A DNA stretch of 64,000 nt from Gammaproteobacteria bacterium (GCA_024235135.1 JACKMZ010000001.1:653501-717500), one strand, 5' to 3'; counted from the stretch's first letter, positions 25,319 through 35,223 are shown. Numbers and translations are program-made. The notes: generated by a model from the sequence alone, not told the origin.

Positions 25319-25624
25319 TCAGCGGGATCGCAGGGACCACGACTCACTGCCATAGTCCACGGGAATGTAGATATTAGTGCCCGCCCAATCATATTGATTG
25401 ATTGTCCAATAACGGCTGGTTCTTTTATTCCTAAGCCGTTTAAACCAGGCTCTCCACAGCCGGTTTTCCAGGTGCCACTGATACATGACCTGGGCCATGC
25501 TCACCAATAATGGATGATTGCACCACATGCTCAGTTCGCTACCCGTCAGGCCGACCTGCTGCGCGGCGATGGGAAGACTCAACGTTCCCAGCAGAGGGAT
25601 GAGAATCAAGCGGCTGATATTCAT
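25319..25624 (-). CDS. small secreted protein of unknown function
   Basis: 101 residues with a signal peptide (ISRLILIPLLGTLSLPIAAQ, cleavage after about residue 21). The mature part of about 80 residues is rich in tryptophan and basic residues (YQWHLENRLWRAWFKRLRNK) and has one cysteine. I do not recognise a family. It lies alone between two unrelated genes, with its own upstream region of about 145 bases shared with nothing. Codon use is less GC-rich than in the neighbours, so it may be a recent arrival. Confidence 0.6.
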   Translation of the reverse strand: MNISRLILIPLLGTLSLPIAAQQVGLTGSELSMWCNHPLLVSMAQVMYQWHLENRLWRAWFKRLRNKRTSRYWTINQYDWAGTNIYIPVDYGSESWSLRSR

Positions 25625-25771
25625 GACACTAAGTCCCTGCTCGGTCTTCGGTTAATTATGATGAGCAAATGGGATGCCAACTGCTGAAAAGCGCATGACG
25701 CCGGGCTTGGAGCCCGATGACAAGCCCCTGGAACCCGGCAGGGGGAGGAATAGCGGTTCAGATTGAGCGGG

Positions 25772-28700
25772 TCAGTTCATTTTGACCCGCTCGGGCGGCG
25801 GGACAGCGGTTTCCGTTTTGGTTAGCCAATCCGGTGGCGCATCGATTGCGGACGCTTCCCGTTGGCCCGATCGGGCCGGTTCGCCATCATGGCCCCGCCA
25901 TCGCGCCAGGGCGCTTTCATAGACGGACAAGGTCGCCGGCACGAAATACAGCACCAGCAAGGTGGCGAAGCCCAACCCGAAGGAAATGGACACCGCCATC
26001 GGAATCAGAAATTGTGCCTGAAGGGAAGTCTCGAACAGCAAGGGCAGCAAGCCCGCGATGGTGGTCAATGACGTCAACAATACGGCGCGCAGACGCTGGC
26101 AGGCGGCTTCCACCAGGGCTTCCTGAATCGGCAGGCCATCGGCTCGCAATTGTTTGTAAAACGTCACCAGGATGATGGAATCGTTGATGACGATGCCGGC
26201 CAGTCCGAAGAAGCCGAACAGGGATAGAATGGTCAAATCGATGCCGAGCAGCCAGTGACCGACGATACCCCCGATGATGCCGAAGGGGATGGCCATCATC
26301 ACCACCAGCGGCCAGCCGTATGAACCGAACACCCAGGCCAGAATGATGTAGATCAGCGCCAATCCCAGCACGGCGCCACGGCGCATGTCGCTCACGGTTT
26401 CCGCTTGATCCGCACTGCGTCCCTCGAACGAGTAATCGATCCCGTAGCGGGCGCGCAGTTCCGGCAGGATCGATTGTTCCAGTCCGGCGAGTATCTTGCC
26501 GGCGTTGTTGACCGCGCTGTCCACGTCGGCGGAGACTTGCACGGCCAACCGGCCTTGCGCGTGGCGCAGGACCTCGAATCCCTGGCGGGGGCGCAGTTCG
26601 ACCACGTTGCCCAGGGGCGCGGCATGTCCGCCGGGCAATATGACATTGAAACTGTCCAGGCTGGTGAGCCGGTGGCGTTCCGAATCGGGCAGCACCACGC
26701 GCACTTCCACTTCGTCCTCGCCATCCTGAAAGATCTGTACCAGCGCCCCGTCGTAAGCGGCGCGTAACTGGCGGCCGACCTCCTCCACGGTCAATCCCAG
26801 GGCCTCGCCGAGCGGCGTCATGCGATAGATCAACTGGGCGCTACCGTAGGGCATGTCGTCCTCGATGGCGCTGACTCCCGGCAGAACGCTCAGCGACTGC
26901 GCCAATTCCTGGGCCGCGGCCTTGAGCTTGGCGGTGGAATCGCCGGTCAATTGAATATCCACGTCGCGTCCGGGCGGCCCGCCTGAGCGGGAGAACACCA
27001 ATAGGGTTTCCAGACCCGGCGGCCGTTGAATCTTAGCCCGCCAGTGTTTGATGAATTCGTTCATTCGCACAGCCCGCGTGTCGGGCTGGGTGAGTTCGAT
27101 GATCATCGACCCCTGTTGGTCTCCGCTGGTGCCGCCGCCGCGGCCGCCGGCTATCTGCGATTCGCCATAGCGGGTCTGCGCCGCGACGATGAGATTCCCC
27201 CCGAAATCGGCGGACGTGGCATTCAGCGTCGCTTGCATGTGATCGAGAAAAGCATGCACCCGTTCCGGTGGAGTGCCGGCCACGAAACTGGCGCTCGCGT
27301 AGAGCGTGGTGCTTTCCGGCGTCGGGAAGAAGGTGAAATTCATGCGGCCACCGGCGATCAGCCCGGCGCTCAGGATCAAGGTCGCCAGGGCGGCCGCCAG
27401 GGTGGTCCAGCGGTAGCGGACGGCGCGTTCGACGGTGGGGCGGAAAATGCCATCCCGAAAATGATTGAAGCCCCGGTCCAGTCGCTGACGCAAAGGGCCG
27501 GGCGTCAGCGAACGTTGATTGCGCAGCGAGTGATGCAAATGGCCGGGCAACACCAAAAAGCTTTCCACCACCGAAGCCAGAAGCACGCACACCATGACCA
27601 CCGGAATGGCCATCATGATGTTGCCGATGACGCCGCCGACCAGCATCAACGGCAGGAAAGCCGCCACCGTGGTCAGGGAAGACGCCATGACCGGGGCCAG
27701 CATGCGCCGCGCGCCGCTTTCCGCCGCTTCTTCGGCCGCGGCTCCCCGTTGATGTTGGGCCAGGGTGTCTTCGCCCACCACGATGGCGTCGTCCACGATG
27801 ATGCCCAAGGCCATGATCAGGGCGAACAGGCTGATCATGTTGATGCTGCCGCCGGTCAGATACAGGATCAGCAGGGTGGCCATGAACGCGGTGGGAATGC
27901 CTATCGCCACCCAGAACGCCACCCGTCCGTTGAGGAACAGAAACAGAATCGCCACCACCAGCGCCAGTCCGCCGATGCCGTTTTTGATCAGCAGCATCAG
28001 ACGGTCTTCTATCAGTCGCCAGGATTCATCGAACACTTGCACTTCGACGCCGGGCGGCAGTTGCGGGAGCGTATCTTTTTCCCATTCGGCGAGGATGCGG
28101 GCCGATTCCAGGGAATCGGCGTTTTCCGTGCGTTCCAGACGTAATTCGATGGCCGGCTTGTTGTGAAAGCTCAGGGTCATTTGGCCCTGGCGGGGCCGGC
28201 GCTCGATGGTGGCGACATCGCCCAGCCGCAACAGACGTCCGTCTTTTCCAGCTTGCAGCGGCAGGGTGGCGAAGCCGGCCGCGTCGCGTTGTTGTTCCAG
28301 ACTGCGCAGTTGCTGGGCCACATCGTTGCGGCCCACGGTGCCGGCCGGGAGATCCTGGCTCAAGCCGCGCAGGCGATCCGCCACGTTGGGCAGCGACAGG
28401 CCCAGTTCCTGGAGAGTGGCTTGCGGTATTTGCACCGCCATTTCTTCTTCCGGCAGGCCGGACAGACTGACCTTGGCGATGCCCCGATCCAGCAGTTCCC
28501 GCTCGAAGCGCCGCGCCAGATGGCGTAACTCGTCGAGATCGCGGTCGCCGTATAGCATCAAGCGGGCGATGGGCTCGTAGCGGACTACGCGGGAGACTTC
28601 CGGTTCCTCGGCGGTCGCGGGCAGGTTGCGGACCTGATCGACTCGTTGCTTGACTTCGTCCAGGGCGGTGCCCATGTCCGTCCCTTCGTCGTATTCCAGG

Positions 28701-28993
28701 GTCACGGAAGCCACGCCGTTGGCCGATGTGGAAGTGATTTTGCGCACGCCGTCCAAATTGCGCAGTTCACGTTCCAGGGGATTGGTGATGGACGTTTCCA
28801 CATCTTCGGCGGTGGAACCCGTCCACGCCACCCGCACGGTGACGAAATCCAGTTCGAAATTGGGAAAGAATTGGGTGTTGAGCCGGGTTAGCGCCCAGAA
28901 ACCGGCCAGAATCATCAGGGTCATGAGCAGGTTGGCGGCGACCGGATGCCGGGTGAAGAGGCCGAGTAAATCGTTGCGCTGAGCCGATAACAT
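25772..28993 (-). CDS. RND efflux transporter, HAE1/AcrB-like permease
   Basis: 1073 residues, full length for the family. Topology: helix 1 at about 17-36 (PVAANLLMTLMILAGFWAL), a porter loop, helices 2-6 around 340-480, a second large periplasmic loop and helices 8-12 near 880-1030. The proton-relay aspartates sit in MALGIIVDDAIVVGEDTLAQ. FFGLAGIVINDSIILVTFY is the second-half counterpart. It would export lipophilic compounds or drugs by proton antiport as a trimer. The membrane-fusion partner and the outer-membrane channel are not adjacent, which is unusual because the adaptor normally precedes this gene. The C-terminal 45 residues are a polar extension. Confidence 0.9.
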   Translation of the reverse strand: MLSAQRNDLLGLFTRHPVAANLLMTLMILAGFWALTRLNTQFFPNFELDFVTVRVAWTGSTAEDVETSITNPLERELRNLDGVRKITSTSANGVASVTLEYDEGTDMGTALDEVKQRVDQVRNLPATAEEPEVSRVVRYEPIARLMLYGDRDLDELRHLARRFERELLDRGIAKVSLSGLPEEEMAVQIPQATLQELGLSLPNVADRLRGLSQDLPAGTVGRNDVAQQLRSLEQQRDAAGFATLPLQAGKDGRLLRLGDVATIERRPRQGQMTLSFHNKPAIELRLERTENADSLESARILAEWEKDTLPQLPPGVEVQVFDESWRLIEDRLMLLIKNGIGGLALVVAILFLFLNGRVAFWVAIGIPTAFMATLLILYLTGGSINMISLFALIMALGIIVDDAIVVGEDTLAQHQRGAAAEEAAESGARRMLAPVMASSLTTVAAFLPLMLVGGVIGNIMMAIPVVMVCVLLASVVESFLVLPGHLHHSLRNQRSLTPGPLRQRLDRGFNHFRDGIFRPTVERAVRYRWTTLAAALATLILSAGLIAGGRMNFTFFPTPESTTLYASASFVAGTPPERVHAFLDHMQATLNATSADFGGNLIVAAQTRYGESQIAGGRGGGTSGDQQGSMIIELTQPDTRAVRMNEFIKHWRAKIQRPPGLETLLVFSRSGGPPGRDVDIQLTGDSTAKLKAAAQELAQSLSVLPGVSAIEDDMPYGSAQLIYRMTPLGEALGLTVEEVGRQLRAAYDGALVQIFQDGEDEVEVRVVLPDSERHRLTSLDSFNVILPGGHAAPLGNVVELRPRQGFEVLRHAQGRLAVQVSADVDSAVNNAGKILAGLEQSILPELRARYGIDYSFEGRSADQAETVSDMRRGAVLGLALIYIILAWVFGSYGWPLVVMMAIPFGIIGGIVGHWLLGIDLTILSLFGFFGLAGIVINDSIILVTFYKQLRADGLPIQEALVEAACQRLRAVLLTSLTTIAGLLPLLFETSLQAQFLIPMAVSISFGLGFATLLVLYFVPATLSVYESALARWRGHDGEPARSGQREASAIDAPPDWLTKTETAVPPPERVKMN

Positions 28994-29098
28994 GAATGTG
29001 AGTGGGACGATGAAGTTAAAGGGCTAGATAGCCCTCGTTCGGGTAAGTTCAACCCCGCCTTGTTGGAACGCGGTCGCGAAGGAGTCCGGCGATGCTCC

Positions 29099-30451
29099 TC
29101 AGGTATCCCGTTTGATCACCTGACAGAGCAAACGGCCTTCGGCCAGCAGTGCTTCGACCTGTTCGCCGGTCCGGACCTGGTCGGCGCGTTGCACCACCGT
29201 GCCGTCGTCATGACGGCGCACGATGGCGTATCCGCGTCCCAGGGTTTGCAAGGGGCTGACGGCGTGTAAAGTCCGGCTGGCCGCTTCCAGTCGTTGCGTC
29301 GCGCGTTCCAGCCGATAGCGCAGGGCGCTTTGCAAACGCTGGCCGAGTAACCGGCGGCGTTCCGCCAGATACTCGATACGCGGCCCCGGCGCTTGATTGT
29401 GCACCCGCATCGCGAGGCTTTCGGCCCGGTTGCGGGCGCGCTCCAGGCGAATCCACCCCCCTTGACGCAGCCGCTGTTCCAACTCATCCAGACGTTGCGC
29501 CCGATCCTGCAGATTGCGGCCCGGATGACGGCGTTGCACGGCCTGGACCAGCCAAGTCAGGCGTTGCCGGTCGTTGGCCAGACGACGGGCGATGGCGGCC
29601 GTCAGCCGCTGTTCCAGCACGGTGAATTTGCGCAGCCATTCCCCGCGATCCGGGCTGACCAGTTCGGCGGCGGCGGACGGCGTGGCGGCGCGCAGATCGG
29701 CGACGAAATCGGCGATGGTGACGTCGGTTTCATGACCGACGCCGCAAACGATGGGAATGTGGCAGGCGTAAATCGCACGGACAACCACTTCTTCGTTGAA
29801 GGACCACAGATCCTCCAGCGAGCCGCCGCCACGCACCAGCAGCAAGACATCGCAATCCTGCCGCTCGTCCGCGGTGCGGATGGCTTGGGCGATCTGTTGG
29901 GCCGCGCCTTCGCCTTGGACAGGCACCGGATAAACGAGCACTGGCAAGGCGGGAAAGCGTCGCTTCAGTACGCTGAGCACATCGCGGATCGCCGCGCCGG
30001 TCGGCGAGGTGATCACTCCCACGCAACGCGGAAAAGCCGGAAGGGCTTGCTTGTGCTCGATGGCGAACAGCCCTTCCTGTTCCAAGCGTCGGCGCAATTC
30101 GTCGTAAGCCTGGCGCAGCGCGCCGGCGCCGGCTTCCTCCAGGTATTCGACGATCAACTGATAGTCGCCGCGCGCCTCGTACAAACTGACGCGGGCATTG
30201 ACCAGGACCCGTTGACCGTTGGCGATGGTCCCCCGGAAATATTGGGAGCGATTGCGGAAAAACGCGCAGCGCACCTGAGCGTTGGCGTCCTTGAGCGAGA
30301 AATACCAATGCCCGGAAGCCGGTCGGGACAGATTGGAAACTTCGCCTTCCAGCCAGATCACCGGGAAGTGGATTTCCAGCAGATCGCGCGCTTCGCGGTT
30401 GAGGCGGGTGACGGTGTAGATGTCCCGGTCCAATGGCAGATCAAGCGTCAT
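29099..30451 (-). CDS. xseA: exodeoxyribonuclease VII large subunit
   Basis: 450 residues. The N-terminal OB fold (about 1-105) binds DNA: FPVIWLEGEVSNLSRPASGH is the family signature, with HWYFSLKDANAQVRCAFFRN. The catalytic domain follows with GVITSPTGAAIRDVL, LVRGGGSLEDLWSFNEE and IPIVCGVGHETDVTIADF. A long coiled coil (RLQRLDELEQRL-like, about 280-400) and the RGYAIVRR tail are as expected. With XseB it degrades single-stranded DNA from both ends. It is transcribed away from guaB, the same divergent order as in E. coli. xseB is not in the window. Confidence 0.95.
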   Translation of the reverse strand: MTLDLPLDRDIYTVTRLNREARDLLEIHFPVIWLEGEVSNLSRPASGHWYFSLKDANAQVRCAFFRNRSQYFRGTIANGQRVLVNARVSLYEARGDYQLIVEYLEEAGAGALRQAYDELRRRLEQEGLFAIEHKQALPAFPRCVGVITSPTGAAIRDVLSVLKRRFPALPVLVYPVPVQGEGAAQQIAQAIRTADERQDCDVLLLVRGGGSLEDLWSFNEEVVVRAIYACHIPIVCGVGHETDVTIADFVADLRAATPSAAAELVSPDRGEWLRKFTVLEQRLTAAIARRLANDRQRLTWLVQAVQRRHPGRNLQDRAQRLDELEQRLRQGGWIRLERARNRAESLAMRVHNQAPGPRIEYLAERRRLLGQRLQSALRYRLERATQRLEAASRTLHAVSPLQTLGRGYAIVRRHDDGTVVQRADQVRTGEQVEALLAEGRLLCQVIKRDT

Positions 30452-30540
30452 GGCGATTTGTGGATGACGGATTTCATGCGGGTTGGGACGTTTCCCTGGT
30501 CACTTTCGAGTTCCAGACTCGGACTGGCGAATACCCGGCG

Positions 30541-30570
30541 TTTACCGGACACCCCCGAAAATCTTATAAT
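30541..30570 (+). promoter_or_regulatory. candidate sigma-70 promoter of guaBA
   Basis: TTTACC (30541-30546) and a perfect TATAAT (30565-30570) are separated by 18 bases. The guaB start codon lies 38 bases further on, with GAGG as ribosome binding site at about 30598. Confidence 0.5.
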
Positions 30571-30607
30571 TACACAATTTTAACCCGATCACCTCCCGAG
30601 GCTCTCC

Positions 30608-32074
30608 ATGCGCATAGTGCAAGAAGCTCTCACATTCGACGATGTTCTCCTTCTCCCCGCCCACTCCACCATACTGCCCAGAGACGCCGATCTGACCACT
30701 CAACTGACTCGTGGCATTCGGCTCAACATCCCCTTGGTCTCTGCCGCGATGGATACGGTCACCGAATCGGCCCTGGCTATCGCCCTGGCTCAGGAAGGCG
30801 GGATTGGCATCATCCACAAAAACATGTCGCCGGAACGACAGGCGGAAGAAGTCCGCCGCGTCAAGAAATTCGAAAGCGGCATCATCAGCGATCCGATCGT
30901 CGCCTCGCCCCATACCAGCATCGGCGAAGTGCTGGAACTGACCCGCGCCCACCGCATTTCCGGCGTGCCCGTGGTGGAAGGGCGGGACCATCTGGTCGGC
31001 ATCGTGACCAGTCGCGATCTGCGCTTCGAAACCAATCTGAGCGCGCCGGTCAGCAGCATCATGACGCCCAAGCCACGGCTGGTGACGGTGCGGGAAAACG
31101 CCGATCGCGAGGAAGTCGTGGCCTTGCTCCACAAACACCGCATCGAGAAAGTGTTGGTCGTCAACGAGCATTTTCAACTGCGCGGCATGATCACCGTCAA
31201 GGACATCCAGAAATCCAGCGATTTTCCCAATGCCTGCAAGGACGAATTGGGCCGCTTACGGGCCGGCGCCGCCGTGGGGACGGGCGCGGATACCGATGAA
31301 CGGGTCACGACCCTGGTGCAGGCCGGGGTGGACGTGATCGTGGTCGATACCGCCCACGGCCATTCACGCAATGTCCTGGACCGGGTGCGTTGGGTGAAAA
31401 CCCACTTTCCCCAGGTGCAGGTGATCGGCGGCAACATCGCGACCGCCGCCGCTGCTCGCGATCTCGTGGAAGCGGGCGCGGACGCGGTCAAGGTTGGTAT
31501 CGGACCCGGTTCCATCTGCACGACGCGGATTATTGCCGGCGTTGGCGTGCCGCAGATCAGCGCGGTGTTCAATGTCGCGGAAGCCCTCAAGGATTTCGAT
31601 GTGCCGCTGATCGCCGATGGCGGCATCCGTTATTCCGGGGATTTCGCCAAAGCCGTTGCGGCAGGCGCCCACTCGGTGATGATCGGCAGTCTGTTCGCCG
31701 GTACGGAAGAAGCGCCAGGCGGCGTGGAACTGTACCAGGGCCGTTCTTACAAAACTTACCGTGGCATGGGTTCTTTGGGAGCCATGGCCCAGCAGCACGG
31801 TTCCAGCGATCGCTATTTTCAGGAAGGCGGAGCACTGGAAAAACTGGTGCCGGAAGGTATCGAAGGACGGGTGCCGTATAAAGGGGGACTGTCGGTTATC
31901 GTGCATCAATTGTTGGGGGGATTGCGCTCCAGCATGGGCTACGTGGGCTGCGGCACCTTGCAGGAAATGCGTACTCGGGCGGAATTCGTGCGGATTACCG
32001 GCGCGGGTGTGCGGGAAAGCCACGTCCACGATGTTTCCATCACCAAGGAAGCCCCTAATTACTGGATCGAATGA
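30608..32074 (+). CDS. guaB: IMP dehydrogenase
   Basis: 488 residues. It oxidises IMP to XMP with NAD+, the first step from IMP to GMP. The N-terminal LTFDDVLLLPAHSTIL is diagnostic. Two CBS domains occupy about 95-205 (IVASPHTSIGEVLELT; PRLVTVRENADREEVVALL). The catalytic loop GPGSICTTRIIAGVG has Cys304, and the flap GSLGAM and arginine-tyrosine pair follow (YRGMGSLGAM). It acts as a cytoplasmic tetramer or octamer. guaA starts 45 bases after the stop, forming the classical guaBA operon opposite xseA. Confidence 0.97.
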   Translation: MRIVQEALTFDDVLLLPAHSTILPRDADLTTQLTRGIRLNIPLVSAAMDTVTESALAIALAQEGGIGIIHKNMSPERQAEEVRRVKKFESGIISDPIVASPHTSIGEVLELTRAHRISGVPVVEGRDHLVGIVTSRDLRFETNLSAPVSSIMTPKPRLVTVRENADREEVVALLHKHRIEKVLVVNEHFQLRGMITVKDIQKSSDFPNACKDELGRLRAGAAVGTGADTDERVTTLVQAGVDVIVVDTAHGHSRNVLDRVRWVKTHFPQVQVIGGNIATAAAARDLVEAGADAVKVGIGPGSICTTRIIAGVGVPQISAVFNVAEALKDFDVPLIADGGIRYSGDFAKAVAAGAHSVMIGSLFAGTEEAPGGVELYQGRSYKTYRGMGSLGAMAQQHGSSDRYFQEGGALEKLVPEGIEGRVPYKGGLSVIVHQLLGGLRSSMGYVGCGTLQEMRTRAEFVRITGAGVRESHVHDVSITKEAPNYWIE

Positions 32075-32119
32075 CATGACGGCCATGCCGTCATCCCACT
32101 TGCTCTTGAGAGAAACCCA

Positions 32120-33700
32120 TTGACCGTCCCTGATATTCACTCCAATCGGATATTGATTCTCGATTTCGGTGGTCAGTACACGCAGTTGATCGCCCGCCGG
32201 GTGCGGGAGATCGGCGTGTATTGCGAAATCTTCCCCTATGACGCGGAACCGGAGGCCCTACGCGATTTCCGGCCACGGGGGATTATTTTCTCCGGCGGTC
32301 CGGAATCGGTCACCGTCCTGGAAGGCCCGCGCGCGCCGGACGCCGCCTTTGACCTGGGCGTACCGCTTCTGGGCATCTGTTACGGTTTGCATACCATGGC
32401 GGCGCAACTGGGCGGCCGGGTCGAGGGGGCGCCACAACGGGAATTCGGTTACGCCCAGGTTCGCGCCCATGCCCATTCCAGCCTTTTGCGCGACATCGAG
32501 GACCGTACCAGCCCGGAAGGATTTGGGTTGTTGGACGTATGGATGAGCCATGGCGATCAGGTGGTGGAGCTACCGCCCGGCTTCGTGCGCATCGCCAGCA
32601 CTTCGACTTGTCCCCTGGCCGGCATGGCGGACGAGGAACGGCGGATTTTCGGGGTGCAATTCCATCCGGAAGTGACTCATACCCGCCAGGGCGAACGGAT
32701 TTTACGCCGCTTCGTGCTGGACATCTGCCAGTGTCAGCCCTTGTGGAACACCGGCCATATCATCGAGGACAGCATTGCGAGCGTGCGCGCCCAGGTCGGT
32801 GACGACGAAGTGTTGTTGGCCTTGTCTGGCGGCGTGGATTCCTCGGTGGTCGCGGCCCTGCTGCATCGAGCCATCGGCGACCAACTGACCTGCATTTTCG
32901 TGGATACCGGCTTGCTGCGCTTGCATGAAGGCGAACAGGTGATGGCGACTTTCGCCGAACACCTGGGCGTGCGAGTGATCCGGGTGGACGCGGCTCAACG
33001 TTTTCTGGACGCCTTGCAGGGCGTGACCGATCCCGAGCAGAAGCGCAAGATCATCGGCAAGCTGTTCATCGATGTGTTCGAGGATCAGGCGGAAAAGCTC
33101 ACCCGTGTGAAATGGCTGGCGCAGGGCACGATTTACCCGGATGTCATTGAGTCGGCCGGCGCCCGAACGGGTAAGGCGCACGTCATCAAGTCCCATCACA
33201 ACGTCGGTGGATTGCCGGCGGCCATGCGTTTGAAGTTGTTGGAGCCGTTGCGTGAGTTGTTCAAGGACGAGGTCCGCCGTTTGGGATTGGAATTGGGACT
33301 GCCTTCGGAAATGGTGAATCGCCACCCGTTTCCCGGTCCCGGCTTGGCGGTGCGCGTGCTCGGCGAGGTTCGACCCGAATTTGTGGAATTGTTACGGAGC
33401 GCGGACGCGATTTTTATCGAGGAATTGCGCCGCGACAATCTGTATGACCCGGTCAGCCAGGCATTCGCGGTGTTTTTGCCGGTGCGGTCGGTGGGCGTGA
33501 TGGGCGACGGACGCCGTTACGACTATGTGATTGCCTTGCGCGCGGTGGAAACCATCGATTTCATGACCGCGCATTGGGCGCATCTGCCGTATGACTTCCT
33601 GAATCGGGTTTCCCAGCGCATCATCAATGAAGTAGCCGGGATTTCGCGGGTGGTGTACGACATTTCCGGAAAGCCGCCAGCGACTATTGAGTGGGAGTGA
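32120..33700 (+). CDS. guaA: GMP synthase (glutamine-hydrolysing)
   Basis: 526 residues with TTG as the most plausible start (ILILDFGGQYTQLIARRVRE at the N-terminus fixes it). The class I glutamine amidotransferase domain has its nucleophile in GICYGLH (family usually GICYGMQ) and FHPEVTHT. The ATP-pyrophosphatase domain has LALSGGVDSSVVAALLHRA. The C-terminal dimerisation domain ends KPPATIEWE, the invariant GMP synthase terminus. It converts XMP, glutamine and ATP to GMP. It follows guaB and is ended by a strong terminator. Confidence 0.97.
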   Translation: MTVPDIHSNRILILDFGGQYTQLIARRVREIGVYCEIFPYDAEPEALRDFRPRGIIFSGGPESVTVLEGPRAPDAAFDLGVPLLGICYGLHTMAAQLGGRVEGAPQREFGYAQVRAHAHSSLLRDIEDRTSPEGFGLLDVWMSHGDQVVELPPGFVRIASTSTCPLAGMADEERRIFGVQFHPEVTHTRQGERILRRFVLDICQCQPLWNTGHIIEDSIASVRAQVGDDEVLLALSGGVDSSVVAALLHRAIGDQLTCIFVDTGLLRLHEGEQVMATFAEHLGVRVIRVDAAQRFLDALQGVTDPEQKRKIIGKLFIDVFEDQAEKLTRVKWLAQGTIYPDVIESAGARTGKAHVIKSHHNVGGLPAAMRLKLLEPLRELFKDEVRRLGLELGLPSEMVNRHPFPGPGLAVRVLGEVRPEFVELLRSADAIFIEELRRDNLYDPVSQAFAVFLPVRSVGVMGDGRRYDYVIALRAVETIDFMTAHWAHLPYDFLNRVSQRIINEVAGISRVVYDISGKPPATIEWE

Positions 33701-33747
33701 TCACCCGTTAGGCAGTAGCTGGCGTTAACCGGCAAAAAATATCACTT

Positions 33748-33773
33748 AAGCCCATGCGTGCATGGGCTTTTTT
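33748..33773 (+). terminator. rho-independent terminator of guaBA
   Basis: A perfect 10-bp inverted repeat, aagcccatgc / gcatgggctt, with a minimal loop, followed by a run of T to 33773. It ends the guaBA transcript 47 bases after the guaA stop. Confidence 0.85.
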
Positions 33774-33860
33774 GTGTTTGGCCTTCGACCTGCGCCAAAC
33801 CGCTTGCACGGGTGTCCGTCATTCCAAGGCAAGCCGGTCCACCAGGGCACAAGGTTCCGA

Positions 33861-34598
33861 AGCTTGAAAAAGGTTGCGCAGTCGTATGTGCGTGAACAGA
33901 TCGAGTTGGCGTTGGGGGATCTGGACCTTGACATCCTGGTGTTCGAACCCACCGAGCAATACCAGAACGTGGCCAAGCGTGCTGGCGTAGAAAAGCTGAC
34001 ACCGGCCCGCGCGCTAATCGCCGAATTGGTGCGCCGCTACTGGGTGCTGGGTATGGAATGCAGCCTGCTTGAGATTCAGAAGTTGGCGTGGTTTCTGGAG
34101 CGTGCCATCGAGCGTTTCAATCCCGGTGACAACCCGCTGAACCTGCAGTTTGTGCCACACCGATACGGTCCTTACGCCAACCGGCTCGATCACCTTCTGA
34201 ACAAACTGGATGGTAGCTACCTGCACTCCGAAAAACGAATCAGCGATGCCAATCCACTGGACGTGATCTGGTTCGATGATGAGCGCAAGGAATTCATTCA
34301 GGCCTATATCAAGAGTGAAGCCAAGGCCTACGAGAAAGCTTTGGAATTCACGACGGCACTGATCGATGGTTTTGAGTCACCCTTTGGAATGGAGCTTCTG
34401 GCGACCGTTGACTGGCTGCTGGTCCGCGAAGGGGTGGAACCCAACGTGTCGGCCTTGCGTGAAGGGCTCCGCCATTGGCGAGGTGGACCGGGTGCTGCCG
34501 CCCGCAAGGACCGCATCTTCGATGACCGAGTGCTGGGTATTGCCCTTGAGCGCCTGAGCATCCCTCACACCGACCTCAATCCCCCCGCAGGCATTTAA
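33861..34598 (+). pseudogene. darG: DarG antitoxin remnant: C-terminal domain without macro domain
   Basis: The reading frame is open from 33762, but that ATG lies inside the guaA terminator. Homology to DarG starts near 33870: the last helix of the macro domain (VREQIELALGDLDLDILVFE) then KLTPARALIAELVRRYWVLG, ECSLLEIQKLAWFLERAIE, FVPHRYGPYANRLDHLLNKL and a normal C-terminus. DarG normally is about 350 residues: a macro domain that removes ADP-ribose from thymidine in DNA, plus a C-terminal domain that binds and blocks the toxin DarT. Here the macro catalytic part is lost and no darT is near. I infer a 5'-truncated relic of a DarTG system; the C-terminal domain itself looks intact and could still bind a toxin. 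No good start codon or ribosome binding site is visible. Confidence 0.8.
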
Positions 34599-35223
34599 GA
34601 TAGGCGCAGAACATATCGGCCATGGCGTTGGCGTAGGTTTTGATCTCGCTGCGGGTGCGGGACCTTTCCGAAAAGGGGTGTCCCACTGTGCTGAGCGTGG
34701 TGGTAATCAGGTCGCCGGCCAGCCTGCGCGTCGCCGTGGATGCCGCGGGTAGCACCTCCTCCAGAAACGCTGCGACGGCTCGGTCAACCGAAACGCGCGC
34801 TTCCTGCGCGTCGGGCGCGTCACGATAAAGCGGGGCGGCGTCATTGAGCGCCACCCGCATATCCGCTTCCTCGCATTCCGAGCGTAAGAACGCGTGGACC
34901 AGTATGCGCAGCCGATCAAACGGCGGTTTCCCCACATCCTTGAGAATGCTGCGCAACAACTCGGTCGTTTGCTTCCATTCGTCGGTTTGTAGCCGAAAAA
35001 GGATGGCCGCTTTGTTGGGGAAGTATTGATACACCGAACCGACGCTGACTCCGGCTTTCTCGGCTACGCGCGCGGTGGCTACGCGCGCGGCGCCTTCCTG
35101 AGCCAGAACCTTAACCGCGGCTTGCAGGATTGCCGCCACCAGTTCGGTCGAGCGAGCTTGCTGAGGCTGTTTTCTGGAAGAGATCTGCGGGTGGCGGCGG
35201 TTGGTCATGGCGACGTGGGGCAT
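34576..35223 (-). CDS. TetR/AcrR-family transcriptional regulator
   Basis: 215 residues from ATG at 35223; a second ATG at 35208 is possible, and neither has a good ribosome binding site. The N-terminal TetR helix-turn-helix is clear: ELVAAILQAAVKVLAQEG, ARVAEKAGVSVGSVYQYF (recognition helix) and PNKAAILFRL. The ligand domain is of the TetR_C type and gives no hint of the inducer. It probably represses a neighbouring or remote gene as a dimer. The 3' end overlaps the darG remnant by 23 bases, and the gene is divergent from tadA with 178 bases between. Confidence 0.85.
   Translation of the reverse strand: MPHVAMTNRRHPQISSRKQPQQARSTELVAAILQAAVKVLAQEGAARVATARVAEKAGVSVGSVYQYFPNKAAILFRLQTDEWKQTTELLRSILKDVGKPPFDRLRILVHAFLRSECEEADMRVALNDAAPLYRDAPDAQEARVSVDRAVAAFLEEVLPAASTATRRLAGDLITTTLSTVGHPFSERSRTRSEIKTYANAMADMFCAYLKCLRGD

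Noticed and set aside
33762..33863. ATG at 33762 as the start of the DarG-like protein
   Set aside because: It lies in the right arm of the guaA terminator, has no ribosome binding site, and the 34 residues after it have no similarity to DarG.
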